DNA of 64,000 bases from Chrysomallon squamiferum (lineage: Eukaryota > Mollusca > Gastropoda > Neomphalida > Peltospiridae): assembly GCA_012295275.1 (NCBI GenBank), contig CM022673.1:11895788-11959787 (forward strand), given 5' to 3'. Below the pieces are notes generated by a model. It ran no database searches. It saw nothing but the letters and a program-made list of their open reading frames with translations, and was not told the origin of the DNA. Both the position numbers and the translations under genes were made by a program. Of the stretch, positions 1 to 19,290 are shown piece by piece. Each line of letters starts with the position of its first letter. Position 1 is the first letter of the stretch.

Positions 1-908
1 CTACAACATTAAAGACATTTATTTGTAAGGAAGTTTGCAGAACGTTTATAAAGTATAGTCAGGTGATGTACATATGAAATGAAAATTGAGGGTAATATTA
101 ATTAATTGTATTAACTGAAATTTTTTAGTGAATATTTCAATTAACAAAAAACGCTAATTAAATTTTATATTAAGAAAGAAGAAAACAAAAGCTAATATTT
201 TTATTACCAGAAAATATCAGTTAATATTTATATTAATTGTTTTGAATTTCAGTGTTTCTTAAAAAAAAAAAAAAAAAAAAAAAGAATAAATAAATAAACA
301 TAAGCAGTTAGTGATTATTTTATATACAAGTAAACATACGAATGTCTGAACACCGTTTAACTGAAAGCTGTTGAAGTAAACTGTATATTACATGCAAAAG
401 GTTTTGTATTTGGACGGCACATAATCTTAAACACAGAACTTTTAACTGTAATGTCTTTTACTAATTTGCATAATTAAATTTATTTAGTTATTCGTAATTA
501 ACTATTAGAAGTATATGCTGTCAGATTTAACAGTATTCTTTAAGAGAGTGGGGCGTATTTTAATGAGACAATCCGTAGATCGATTCCGCTTGACGGAGGA
601 ATGATTCACAAAAGTTATAACAAATGCCTTGGTATGTACTATCCTGTTTGTGGGAAATTACGTATAAAATCTTCATTTATGATAATCAGAATAACCATGA
701 AATGGCGGCAGCGGGTTTCCTCTCTCTCTCTGTGTGTGAGTTATCCAGAATCACACGTCCGACGTTGTTTTGAGTGCATCTTTAAATACAGTTTCCTTTA
801 TTCTTCTAGAACAGTAAAAATTGATTTGAGTGAAATCCTACAGTGATCATACTTTCACAACAGAAATTAACACGTTGGGTTTTTTAATATTTTTTTTTAA
901 AGATTAGG

Positions 909-1001
<93 letters not shown>

Positions 1002-1430
1002 GGTTGTCGGGAACTTTGGAAAATGCACTTGTGGATAAACACATCGTTTATGGTGTTATTATTCTTATTGCACGCATGTGCGTAGTATGTAGGTGTGTGA
1101 GTATATTTTTACATTCAGGCTCAGATTCCACATTCATATATCGATGTATAACAGTTAATTTTTTTTTATTGTGGTTAATTATAACTCTTTCGAATCCAGA
1201 GTACTCTAAACGGTTACTTAAAACTACAAAAACTAAATAAATTATAATGTTAGACTTATTCGCTCCAGCGATAAACTGGTGGAGATAATTGCTACTTTTG
1301 AGATCACTGAAGCAGTTCTATTACTCTTTTGCTGCTGTCAAGACAGTGGGGTGTAATTCAGTGAGCAACTAATTCAGTGGTGACGAGTCGAATGATAGTT
1401 TCGTATTGTTACGACTACAACAACGGCGTG
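1..1430. repeat. Segmental duplicate, copy 1 (partner 16581-17640)
   Basis: This stretch is repeated in the same orientation from about 16581 to 17640, beginning with the same ctacaacattaaagacat start and sharing the GA microsatellite and the ttattcgctccagcgataaa segment. Copy 1 has an extra stretch of about 450 bases before the GA tract that copy 2 lacks. I see no convincing gene in it; the short ORFs do not resemble known proteins. Confidence 0.8.
910..998. repeat. (GA)n microsatellite
   Basis: An uninterrupted GA dinucleotide tract of about 90 bases. The same tract sits at the equivalent place in the second copy (17012-17170), where it is longer. Confidence 0.95.
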
Positions 1431-1548
1431 TACCAGTCCAGTGAGCCATGCCTGACTTGTTTATTCCCAGATAAATGTAATTATTACTGAGGTCTTATAA
1501 CAGTTAATGATAATAATAATGATGATGATGATGATGATGATAATGACG

Positions 1549-1625
<77 letters not shown>

Positions 1626-1740
1626 AATATGAAAAACATGAACAACAATAATAATGAACACACTCACAATACTTTTTAACTTTTACACGGTTGGTTGCCT
1701 AGTAATTGCGCTTTTTCCGTCAACGCTATATTTTTCGATG

Positions 1741-1812
<72 letters not shown>

Positions 1813-2430
1813 TTATTTCTATTATTATTAATATTACTATTATTACATTTTTATCTACTTTGATAATAAAAACTGGACGGCAAAATACAATAAAATATAA
1901 CTTGGAAGTAAGCAGAATACATTTAGATTGTTTCTTCCTTAATTACCGAAGCTGCACTTTAAGAGTCCGCTTTGTCAAAAATCGTGTTTAAACGCCACTT
2001 AAAATAAAACACGAATAATTTATTTTGGGTGTCTTACATTTGTGTTCAACGTTTTATTTTATTTTATTTTTTGTTTTAAAAACCTGTGTAAAGGCACCCT
2101 CTGAACAATATGCTCGGATTTCAGACTGTTATTAATCTAAGCCGAATTTCAAACTGACGGACCATGACATTTTCTTTAGATGTCACAGCTATGTGCTGAA
2201 GATCTCCCGGGGTTTCTAAAGAAGAAGAAACAAACCCCTGGGAAAGACCGCAGCAGTGCAATCAATGCCTCTGTAATACAAGAATATAACTGATACGTTC
2301 CGATAGTCTTATTTTCTATTGCTTAGATTAGTTTCTGCTCTTTGGGAGATTCGCAAGAAATTATGATTGATGTTTCGTAAGCCAACGACTGTATTATGAA
2401 CAAGTATAATAATAATAATAATAATAATAA

Positions 2431-2461
<31 letters not shown>

Positions 2462-2500
2462 AAGAAGAAGAAGAAGAATGATATCAAAGAAAAAAAAAAC
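1431..2500. repeat. Microsatellite-rich gap: (AAT)n and (CT)n
   Basis: This gene-free stretch holds an AAT/ATG trinucleotide tract at about 1510-1628, a CT tract at about 1743-1808, and an AAT-AAG compound tract at about 2406-2477. The ORFs that cross these tracts are artefacts of the simple repeats. No other feature was recognised. Confidence 0.85.
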
Positions 2501-4467
2501 GATATTAAAATGAATAAAGATATTACTGACTTGAGTATTCAAAAAATACGTGCATTATTCGTGTTACTTACAGAATAAACAAACCTTTATGCAGACGCGT
2601 TACTTCATATAATATTCAGCATGAAATATTCCGTAAACAAAAAATCTAATACCTGTAATCTATATTACGAATTTCTGTTAAAAGTGTCTGGTGGTTGTTT
2701 AACCTACTTTTAAAGAGTCAAACACGTTCTGTAATCTTGAATGTCAACGATTTTTTATGACATGGTTTGGTGTACTGTAAAAAATATTTACGAGAGAAAC
2801 AAATAAGATATATTTTTCCGATTTCTTTCTAGTTGATATTCTTAATCTTTTTTATATATAAAAGTGTATTGTGTATGTCAGTCGTAAGTCATCGAGTTCC
2901 AGTTTGAACGGCAAAAGAGGAAATAACAACTAGAGCACATTTTCATTTCGACTATAACAAGAATGGAAACGGGACAATTACTGTTTATATTTCTACATAT
3001 ATTTCTCTATGTGTTTAAGTACATATGTGCGTCCGTGTGTATTTATAAAATCCGTCCAGTACTTAATAAATAAACAACATGTACAACAACAGCAACAATA
3101 TATATATATGTAATAATAATAATAATAACAATAAAAAATTAAATAACAATAAGCTTATAGTTATATTACCATTTATGCATCATAAAAATTACACTGAATT
3201 TACATGACATAAAACAAAAAATATTTTATGTTCACCAAAAATATCACACCTGTTCTGTAAATCATGTTTACACTAAAGTTATTCTAAAGTTTTTCTTCAA
3301 AAGGTCTTCTAACGTTTTCTGACTGCACGATTACCTTCTTATATTTTCTGTCTACGTGATGACTTGAATATCGACATTTTTGTTTAGCGTAGTTACGAAA
3401 GAATGGAGTTAACCACTGTGCATATCATCGTGAGAACCGAGGTAAATGAAACATGAACTAACATATCGTATTACATACCTCTTTGTTCTCCAACTGTCCA
3501 GTTGTCTCATACGCGGTCTAATATTTCTGTAGATTCATAGTACAGATCTGTTATTTTGTTTTGTATTTTCAAAGTTATTTATTTATTTAATTGCATCTCT
3601 ATGAAAATGTATATTTTAAAATGATATTCAGGGTGTTAGAATGGTGTTTTTCGTCTACAAATTTAGTACGAACCAAAAATAATTTAAACATTGTCATCAT
3701 TATTCAAATCTGTGATAATTAATAATGTACTTTTCTTCTCTTGTGAAAACGACTGACCAGTCAAGCTGGTTTCCTTGTTAAGCCTTGGCTCAGTCCTCTA
3801 TAGTGGAAGCAGTAGTGATCATGATCTGTGTGACTTGTATTTTATTAAATTAAATCTTTTACTGACAGGAAAATAGCCAGATTTGTATTTCTTTTCTCGT
3901 ATTTTATTATAGTACTTACATCAAAACCTAATAATTATTACCAACGCTTTAAAAAGTTAATCGTGTACAAGAGGATCAAATTAAGATGATACCTCATTTA
4001 CATCATGCATATTTTGTCACAGTGGGAGATGTTTACAGTAGAAATACCTTAACTGTTCTGTTGCTTCAAATTACGAGCCTTTATTCAAATTATGCTTTTA
4101 TGTACAATAGAAACAGATGAAGATGATAGTTTCAGATACATAGTTCTGATTTTGTCAGAGCGGGTCACAATAGGAGATGATTTACCTCTTTTGTTGGTTT
4201 GATTTACAGGCATTTATTCAAAATTACCCTTTGTCGTGTCATCTTGTTATTCTTATCTTTTTTTCCGCCATAATAGACTCTGAATTTTGATACAGGAGTG
4301 CTTATACCTTCTTAATATCAAATTATACTAGAAGGACAGACGTGAACAATCTTCACAATCTTGACTGTCAATCAAAATTATAATTATAAACAGTTATAAA
4401 TACGATTCTCTATTCGTTCGATCATCATATTCATATAAAATACACAGAAGTGACCTAGTAACCTGGT

Positions 4468-4477
4468 CTTTATATAA
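4468..4477 (+). promoter_or_regulatory. Conserved TATA promoter of the exon-1 relic
   Basis: The sequence ctttatataatcgtgcc lies about 130 bases upstream of an ATG. The same block precedes exon 1 in the copies at 5.5, 19.0, 41.1, 47.0, 53.3 and 57.2 kb. The position fits a core TATA box of an RNA polymerase II promoter; no start site has been measured. Confidence 0.6.
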
Positions 4478-4604
4478 TCGTGCCTATCAGCACCCACTAC
4501 ATCTTGCTTACATTAAAGATTAAAGTCAAATGTGTTTAAGGAAAAACAAAAACCCCAAACAAAACAAAAAATATCAAGGAATAACATACAAAATAACATA
4601 TAAC

Positions 4605-4631
4605 ATGAACAAAGCATCTTTCGTGGTTGCG
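4605..4631 (+). pseudogene. Orphan first exon of the micro-exon family (shortened)
   Basis: The exon reads MNKASFVVA and is followed by a gtaaat donor. Intact paralogues (40921-40957, 53112-53148) have 37 nt here. This copy has 27 nt, so ten bases are missing and the exon ends in phase 0 instead of phase 1. No matching second or terminal exon was found downstream before the inverted copy. It is most likely a dead duplicate, although its promoter is preserved. Confidence 0.55.
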
Positions 4632-4676
4632 GTAAATTAATTTATACAAATTTGTTTTATAGATAGTTAAATAAAA

Positions 4677-4795
<119 letters not shown>

Positions 4796-5194
4796 AGTAT
4801 GTTTCACTAATAACTTTTAAATCTTTTTTCCCCATCTGTTTTGTTTCGTTCAAGAATTCTTGTTTTCATTATAACCTGGTAACCGAAATAAAATGCAAAC
4901 ACGTATAATATTAGGGAATATCTGTTTTTTTAATTTCTTTTTTTCTTTTTCATGTACATAAATATCAATTGTCAATCAGACAGTGTTAAAGACCAGTTCA
5001 ATCGGGACATCATTATTCTTCGTTCCCGAATGCCGTGTCCAAACATTACAAAATAGGATAATTGTCGGATTTTGTATTTGTTTGTTATTCTTAACGACAA
5101 ACTTAATTATGGAGGAAGATGCTTTGTAAAAAAAACTGGAATATGTTTTGCTGTTATCTTATGCAGAATTATTGGTGCATATCAGTGTTTTCGG

Positions 5195-7455
<2,261 letters not shown>

Positions 7456-7695
7456 ATCATCATTATTATTATTATTATTATCATCAATAATCATCATCAT
7501 CATCATTATTATTATTATTAGTCCTTGCACAACTCTGTCACCAATGGACCAAAGAATGTGCTATTTTTTTGTTTGTTGTTAACGAGAAAATTAATTATCG
7601 AGGAAGATGCTTTGTAAAAGAAACTGGAATATGTTTTGCTGTTCTGTTATATATAATCACTGGTGCATATTCATCCAGATTTCATTAGAAACTTC

Positions 7696-7765
<70 letters not shown>

Positions 7766-7839
7766 GAAGAAGAAGAAGAAGAAGACTCTCTCTCTCTCTC
7801 AACAAGAATTCCATAAAAATTAAACTTACGTTTACTGAA

Positions 7840-7900
<61 letters not shown>

Positions 7901-10261
7901 AACAAGAATACAAATAAAAAACTAATATTTAAATGGACTAACAAACAAATAAATATCAAAGAAAACAAAATTAAACGAATAAATACATATAAAAAAGCAT
8001 TAACATATAAACATTCTGAATCAACTGAAACAAAAATAACAAAGGATCTGGCGTGAACGAATTTTTATTCAATGAAATGACAATGAGATAGTTCAACATT
8101 ATTAAATCCATAATAATCAGTCAGTTCAATACTTATTAATAATCATGACTCCATAGCGATTACGTTTATTTCATTAACAAGAAGAACTCAGCAAATAAAT
8201 TAAAAGTAAATTTATGTCATTATCGTATTTTTAATTCAAAACAATCAACGTAATAGAAAAATCCGTTTCTGTGTAGTACTTTTTTGAAAATAATTTATTA
8301 ATTAAAAAATTAAATTTATAAATTTCAAACTGAGTCTTCAAGTTACATTACAGTTAACTGTATAGATAAAATGAAGATTAAAGTTAATAGAACATTTTTT
8401 TAAATTCTTCTCAAACTGTTTTCAATTACATAGCAAATACATGCATTACAAACTGAACCTTGATATTAATTTACAAATAACAATTTAGTGAAAGAGTAAT
8501 GTTTTTTTCTGACATTTAAAATCATTATCAATAAATCGCCCCAGTCTTTGGATTCATTTGCTGTACCAAGACTACGCTAATACGCGCGTGCGCGTGTGTG
8601 TGTGTGATTGTGTACGACAGTGTGTAATAATTTAAAGTGCATATGAAAGGTTACATCATTAATTAAGATCGAAGTGAAAGTAAAAGTGATATGTAAATTT
8701 ACTGATTTTATGTCATAGCTACAGTATTTTAATAAATCATATAATTCATTGTAAAATATGTTTCATCTCCTCTTTTAAAATCTTCTATTTCAATATAGTC
8801 ATCAGCGACTTTTATTCTTGACAAGAGATAAATTTATTAATGTTACCACATTTTATTTTCAGGTCAGAAGTATTCCCTCAGATTGATACAAATATCGTTA
8901 AGAAATGGTTACGTACGTGTATTTGGTTTCTGGCGTAGAAAGGTTCGTATTTACGTGAGCAGTTTCGCAGTCGCAGGTGACCGTTTTAGCTTGAGGAAAG
9001 GTAGGAAAGATGTCATTGGCCATTAATTTACGAATCAGAATCTTTACAAGTAAAAAGGAAGTCCTGTTTATATCTAATAAATCAAGTTCACGACGAATCG
9101 GTCATAAAGATAACACGAGATATAATCATTCTCTACTTTTCATTTTGAAAATATTGTAATAAATAAAACTTACGACAGTCTGTTGACCCTAAATTATTAA
9201 TGACAGATTTTGCTTCTGTTGCTACGTCACTTATCTTAACAACGCAAACGTCATCTGTTTGTGCGAGAACACGTCACAAAATTCGTAGCAGGACTTCGGT
9301 GGGAAATAAATTATTAAACTGTCAATTTTGCATAATATTCTGTACAGTTTAAAAAACAAACAGTAATGGTGTTAGTAGTAGCAGTAACAGTATTAGTGGT
9401 TCCTTGAAAATAATGTATTTGGATGCAGTAGAATGTTTATTGTCGTTCAGGGCTTTACGAACTGCGTACATTTTGGCAATTACTGTACCTTACCAATTGT
9501 TATTTTGCTCTTCTGAGACACCGAAGTAATTATTTATATTGATCATGAATATAATGTTACAGCTCATTGTAAAATATCGGATATTATATACTTTTTGTTT
9601 CCATGTTTTTCCTTTTTTAAATCTGGGATTATTTCAGATATTAATTATAAACGCATCCCTGAAATCCACATTTTTATGTCCATTCTTTTTTCTGTTTCGT
9701 TTATTTTTAAATAAATAAATAAATATATATATATATATTCTATTAGTTTTAAAAGTTTAATAAAAATAACTGGTAGTATCATACAAGCAAGAAGCCACCA
9801 AACCTCAAGACACCTTTTGAAACTTCTTATTCTGCATAGGGGTAGGTAAAATTTCTCGACAGCCTAATAAATTAATGATATTATTAGATTCTTACTGAAT
9901 CGCTGTTCTTGCAAAATATAATTATGTTTTCGACAGAAAGATCAACAAAATCAGACTCATGAAATGAAATGAATGAATGAATAATAGATATAATTAATAA
10001 AACACAGAAGAAAAGAAGAATTAGGAACCGAAGCTGAAAAAAGAAAATATTTTTTAAATGAAGAAAGGTAGGTAAGTAGTGAGGACCTAATCTTTTTTTT
10101 TTATTTTGTTTCTGGAGTTTTGTCCCCTTGACTGTGACCAATGACATTAGCATTGAAATTCTACGGAAATCCTTAAATTTAGAGATAAAAAAAATGAAAA
10201 AGAAAAAAAAAAGTATGATGATGATGAAAATGACAATAATGATAGTAGAAGAAAAATAAAA

Positions 10262-10300
<39 letters not shown>

Positions 10301-12501
10301 ACAAAACAACAACAAAAATATTACATTAATAAATTATAAAAAAAACAAACATAACTACTGAGAGAAAAGAAAGAAAGTAGAAGCAGACAGACAGACAGAC
10401 AAACAAACAAACATCCCTCAAACTGAAAAAGGTTTACGTAATTTCACGATTATGATTCTTTATGATTAATTAATTAGACCACTTTAGATTTTTTATAAAT
10501 TTTTTTGTTTGTTTTTTTTTTGTTTGTTTTTTTGACAAAAACATCCGGACAGGCAGACATATTGGAGTCATTTCCCGAATTTATCAGTGTGAATAAACAA
10601 ATTACTCAGTCATATTTTACTGAATGGCGTTTCTTTTGATACTGGATAATATTTTCGACAAGAATACCCGCAATAATGAGATAAATAAATAAATAAATAA
10701 ATAAATAAATGAATAAGTAAATCATAATCAATAACGAAAACAATAAAAAGTCAAATAAAAGTACGAATGATGAAAATAATGATTCATAATGTAATATCTT
10801 ATATATTTCTATTTTATGAATTTAAGAATTATATTTCTGTTTTTTTCCATTCTTTTTTTTTTTTTTTTTTTATATTTAAATTTGTTTTCTTATGAAAAAT
10901 AATTACCGTTTCTGTTTTCCAAAAGACAGGAACAAATCCGGACAATGCAGAAAATTCAGTTAAAACAACAACAACAACAAGAACAATAAAATAGATTAAT
11001 AAATAAATAAAAATAATAGTAATAATAATTATAAAAATATCTATTAATAAAAATTTTACAATAAATTAAAGGGAAGATAACTCTGTTGGACTTATTTTAT
11101 TTAATTGGCTTTCTTGCAAAAATGCAATCATTCTTTGGCAATCACTCATTTAATTGTACCGAAGTGATTGGACGGAATATCTCTGCCAGATTATGTTAGT
11201 TTAGTTTACTGCACGTTTCCAGTATGTAAAGACATAATGCAGCTGTAACAGAAAACATCACTGACAAAACTATTTAACACTGGAAAAATCCGTTACAAAT
11301 AATAATTCAGTTCAAAACAAAACCTCATGTTCGTGTCAGGATGTCCAGAGTTATCTCACATTACGTGAACTGATTCTATTTAAAGCATTCGTTTACAAGA
11401 TGAAGGCTTGTACGCATATGCATCACCATTGTGACGTACATAGAATAACAGCAGCGGGCATGCGCAAATAGGAACAAGCAAGAAAAACAAAAAAGTTTTG
11501 GAAAATAACAACAGAATATGTTTTCATCTAAATGTATCTTTAATTCAGAACTGACGTCATCATGAGATACACACAGATTTTTTTAACACAAACTTTTTAA
11601 AAATACTGTTTTTATAATTTCAGTTATGTAAATAATAACAATAGTATTTACTGCCGGTTTCAATAGTTTTATAGCTTTTAGAAATCCATTTTTACTACTT
11701 TATATTTCTTTCTTTCTTTCTTTCTTTCTTTCTTTATTAATTTATTTAATTTTCTTTCCTTTAAAACCGTAACTTAGTTCTCGAAATTTGTACATTTGAT
11801 TATTTATCTATTTAATTATTTTAAATAATTATTTATTAATTAATTTATTTTGTCGAAATTCTTCGATATTAGGATTTTACTGATAAAATGTTTTTCTTCA
11901 TAAATTTTCATTAATGCCTATGTATTCTATTACATTATTATTCGATTTACTATTGTTTGACACTTAATTAATTAGTTGTGTTCGTTTCTTTCTTCACAGC
12001 AAATATATTTCGTAAATAACAAAATATTTCCAACATATATATATATATAAAAAGCGAAAAGACCAGTTATTTTATAATTATCACACAAACACTCTTTTTT
12101 GATAGTAATAAACTATTTTAACTTTTCCATCAATTATTTAATGCTGCATTGACACTTTCAACCTTTTAATATTTAATATAATTTTATCACGAAAAACAGA
12201 CGTACCCCTGAAGACAGTTTACGCCGAAATCTATTTAAATAGACAAAATTTTAAGAGAAAGTAATGTTAAGTATCCATAGAGTTTTTCCAAACGACGCAA
12301 AACATATTTTTTTACCAAGACGTGGATCATTAGGAGATTTAAATGTCGAAAGGGTCATCGCAGTTATCATTATAATAAAAATAAAGGAAACATAGTTATG
12401 ATGTACTCCTTCGTCTTTCATTCATTGGTGGATAGTTAGTGAAGCGCAGGTTCAAACAGTTTATTTCAGAAAATGTGTTTTCTTTTACGTCCGCGGTACT
12501 T
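7456..12501. other. Gene-poor stretch with microsatellites
   Basis: It contains an AAT tract at about 7698-7762, CT tracts at 7788-7800 and 7843-7891, AATA-type tracts at about 10256-10302 and 10681-10710, and a TTTC tract at about 11706-11734. At 11528-11572 lies a diverged copy of the stem-loop motif also seen near 33112. No coding region could be supported on either strand. Confidence 0.7.
12460..12465 (-). terminator. Candidate polyadenylation signal of gene G
   Basis: On the minus strand an AATAAA hexamer lies 36 bases after the TAA stop of gene G. Its position is reasonable for a short 3' UTR, but the region is AT-rich and the hexamer could be fortuitous. Confidence 0.4.
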
Positions 12502-15662
<3,161 letters not shown>

Positions 15663-16580
15663 GATGGCGTTTTAGACGGTTTCAAAAACTTTACTGGTTT
15701 AAATCCTGCCAAGTTCTGTGTGACACTGAGATAGCTTGGCTCGCCTACTGACATTTATTTCAGCGGGTTGCTATGATAAACAGATACATCAAGTTATGCA
15801 CACAATGAAACCATACTAAAATTACATCTTATTAGTTTTAAAAGATATTGTGATAAGAAATTACGACATTAATAATCAAGGTTAAAAAAGAAAAAAAGAA
15901 GAAAAAAAAATTTAAAACACACACAACAATAAAGATCTTCCTAATGTACTGTCCTCTGTCTGATAAAAAAAAGTATTATCTCTTGGAGATGGACACCCCA
16001 TCCCTAACTTCAAGGAATTATCAGATTAAGCTAAACAAAGGTGGTGGGTTTGTAAAGGTGGTCCTCGAACTGGATCGAGTGTGACGAACAATACCGTTTT
16101 GTTTTGTCGTTGTATTATATTTTATATTTGGTGAATATCAGACATAAAACACTGACGTATTTCATCGAGTTGTCAGTAACTGTACAAAAATCTCTTTTGT
16201 GGTAAAACAGTTACATTCAGAACGTTTTTAAAATATTATTTGTGTACATTTAATTGGGTAATCGTAGATCAATGTTAAAACACGATTAATAAGCTTGTGG
16301 CACGATGATTAAATTTAGTAACTTTTGTATACTTCTTTTTTTTAATGAAAGAAAGAAAGAAATAATACATCAGTAAAAGGTTATTAATAAATATATATTT
16401 CTAAACTAATTATTATATTAATTAATTAAATACATAATTTTTGAAAAATGCTACTCTGTGTTATCCTTACCAGTTACCGATAATCATGAATTTAAATAAC
16501 AAACCAGTCATTGTTAAAATAAGTTGTCGGCAATAGCTAGAACGGGATAGAGCTAAAATACTAATCTCCAAACTGCAGCT
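15663..16580. other. Upstream region of gene G
   Basis: This is the 5' flank of gene G on the minus strand. A weak TATA-like TTTATCATAG lies roughly 105-115 bases before the ATG. I see no gene here and no copy of the conserved TATATAA promoter block used by the other family members, so gene G may be regulated differently. Confidence 0.4.
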
Positions 16581-17006
16581 ACAACATTAAAGACATTTAT
16601 TTGTAATGAAGTTTGCAGAACGTTTATAAAGTATAGTCAGGTGATGTACATATGAAATGAAAATTTAGGGTAATATTAATTAATTGTATTAACTGAAATT
16701 TTTTAGTGGATATTTCAATTAACAAAAAACGCTAATTAAATTTTATATTAAGAAAGAATAAAAAAAAAAAAAGCTATTATTTTTATTACCAGAACATATC
16801 AGTTAATATTTATATTAATTGTTTTGAATTTCAGTATCTTTTTTAAAATAAATGAATAAATAAATAAACATTAAGCAGTTAGTCATTATTTTACATACAA
16901 GTAAACATACGAATATCTGAACACCGTTTAACTGAAAGCTGTTGAAGTAAACTGTATATTACATGCAAAAGGTTTTGCATTTGGACTGCACATAATCTTA
17001 GATTAG

Positions 17007-17174
<168 letters not shown>

Positions 17175-18998
17175 TTGTCGGGAACTTTCGAAAATGCACT
17201 TGTGGATAAACACATCGTTTATGGTGTTATTATTCTTATTGTATGCATGTGCTTAGTATGTAGGTGTGTGAGTATATTTTTACATTCAGGCTCAGATTCC
17301 ACATTCATATATCGATGTATCTAATTATTTGTAAATTAAATTACGACCGAGTTAGGTCTGAAAATATTGCCACAAATATGTTCATTTTTTTTACTGTGGT
17401 TAATTATAACTCTTTCGAATCCAGACTACTCTAAACCCTTACTTAAAACTACAACAACTAAATAAATTATAATGTTAGACTTATTCGCTCCAGCGATAAA
17501 CTGGTGGAGATAATTGCTACTGTTAAGATCTCTGAAGCAGTTCTATTACTCTTTTGCTGCTGTCAAGACAGTGAGCAGTTAATTTAGTGAGCAACTAATT
17601 CAGTGGTGACGAGTGGAATGAAAGTTTCGTATTGTTACATTTTAATATAATAATAATAATAAAAATAATAACAATAGAAAATTAAATAACATTAAGCTGA
17701 TAGTTATATTACCATTTATGCATCATAAAAATTACAAGGAAGAATTTACATGACTTAGAAAAAAAAATATCACCCTTGTTCTGTAAATCATAATTACACT
17801 AGAGTTATTCTAAAGTTTTTCTTGAAAAGGTCTTCTAACGTTTTCTGACTGCACGTTTACCTTCCAGTATTTTCTGTCTACGTGATCATTTAAATCATGA
17901 CATTTTTGTTTAGCTTAGTTACGAAAGAATGGAGTTAACCACTGTGCATATCATCGTGAGAACCGATGTAAATCAAACATGAACTAACATGGAAAATATC
18001 GTATCACATATCTCTTTGTTCTCCAACTGTCCAGTTGTCTCATACGTGGTCTAATATTTCTGTAGATTCATAGGACAAATTTGTTATTTTGTTTTATATC
18101 TTCAAAATTATTTATTTATTTTATTGCATCTCTGTGAAAATTTATATTTTAAAATGATATTCAGGGTGTTAGAATGGTGTTTCGTCTAATAATTTAGTAC
18201 AAAACAAAAATAATTTAAACATTGTAATCATTCTTCAAATCTGTGTTAATTTGTAATGTACCTTTCTTCTCTTGTGAAAACGACTCAGCAGTCAAACTTG
18301 TTTCCTTGTCAAGCCGTGGCTCGCAAGCTCAGTCCTGTATAGTAATAATCTCAGTGATTTGTATTTTATTAAAATAAGCCTGATAGTACATTTTTTTACT
18401 GATGATATTAAAAACCTTATACTTATTTCCCACGCTCTTAAAAGTTGAACGTGTACAATACAATCAAATTAAGATGATACCTCATTTACATCATGCATAT
18501 TTTGTCACAGTGGGAGATGTTTATAGTATAAATACGTTACCTGTGTTGTTGTTTCAATTTACGAGCGTTTATTCAAAATGTGTTTTTGTTAAGTCTAAGT
18601 TAAACTTGTACAATAGAAACAGATGAAGATGATAGTTTGAGATACATCGTGCTCGTTTTGTCAGAGCCGGTCACAGTAGGAGATGATTTACACCAAATAT
18701 ACCTTAGCCTCTTTTGTTGTTTTGATTTACAGGCGTTTATTCAAAACTACCCTTTGTCATGTCAACCTTGTTATTCTTTTTTTTTTTTTTCTCATAATAG
18801 ACTCTGAATTTTGATACATGAGTCCTTATACCTTCTTAATGTCAAATTATACTAGAAGGACAGATGTGAACAATCTTCACAATCTTCACTGTCAATCAAA
18901 ATTACAATTATAAACAATTATAAACACAATTCTCTTTTCGTTCTATTATAATATTTATGTATATACATATAAACACAGAAGTAACCTAGTAACCAGGT

Positions 18999-19008
18999 CT
19001 TTATAAAA
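18999..19008 (+). promoter_or_regulatory. TATA-like promoter, copy at 19.0 kb
   Basis: The sequence ctttataaaatcgtcccgatcacc matches the promoter block of the family, but TATATAA has changed to TATAAAA. It lies about 130 bases upstream of the ATG at 19133. Confidence 0.5.
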
Positions 19009-19132
19009 TCGTCCCGATCACCAGTCACCACATATTGCTTACATTAAAGATTAAAGTCAAATGTGTTTAAGGGAAAAAACACCAAAACAAACGAAATAAT
19101 ATCAAGAAATAACATACAAAATAACGTATAAC

Positions 19133-19159
19133 ATGAACAAAACATCTTTCGTGGTAGCG
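19133..19159 (+). pseudogene. Orphan first exon of the micro-exon family (shortened)
   Basis: It reads MNKTSFVVA before a gtaaat donor and carries the same ten-base deletion as the exon at 4605-4631, so the deletion predates this duplication. No intact internal exon was found between here and the terminal exon at 21953. Confidence 0.5.
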
Positions 19160-19206
19160 GTAAATTAATTTATACAAATTTGTTTTATAGATAGTTAAAT
19201 AAAATA

Positions 19207-19286
<80 letters not shown>

Positions 19287-19290
19287 GGGA

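Noticed and set aside
9494-9512. Possible 19 nt minus-strand micro-exon with a gtaagg donor
   Set aside because: The length is not a multiple of three, the acceptor lacks a pyrimidine tract, and no paralogue was found.
9896-9915. Possible 12 nt minus-strand exon with a gtaaga donor near 9896
   Set aside because: The acceptor ttttgcaag is weak and there is no paralogue or partner exon.
11998-12012. Possible 12 nt plus-strand exon after a tttctttcttcacag acceptor
   Set aside because: It would be symmetric and has a gtaaat donor, but no neighbouring exon of the family lies on this strand and no copy occurs elsewhere.
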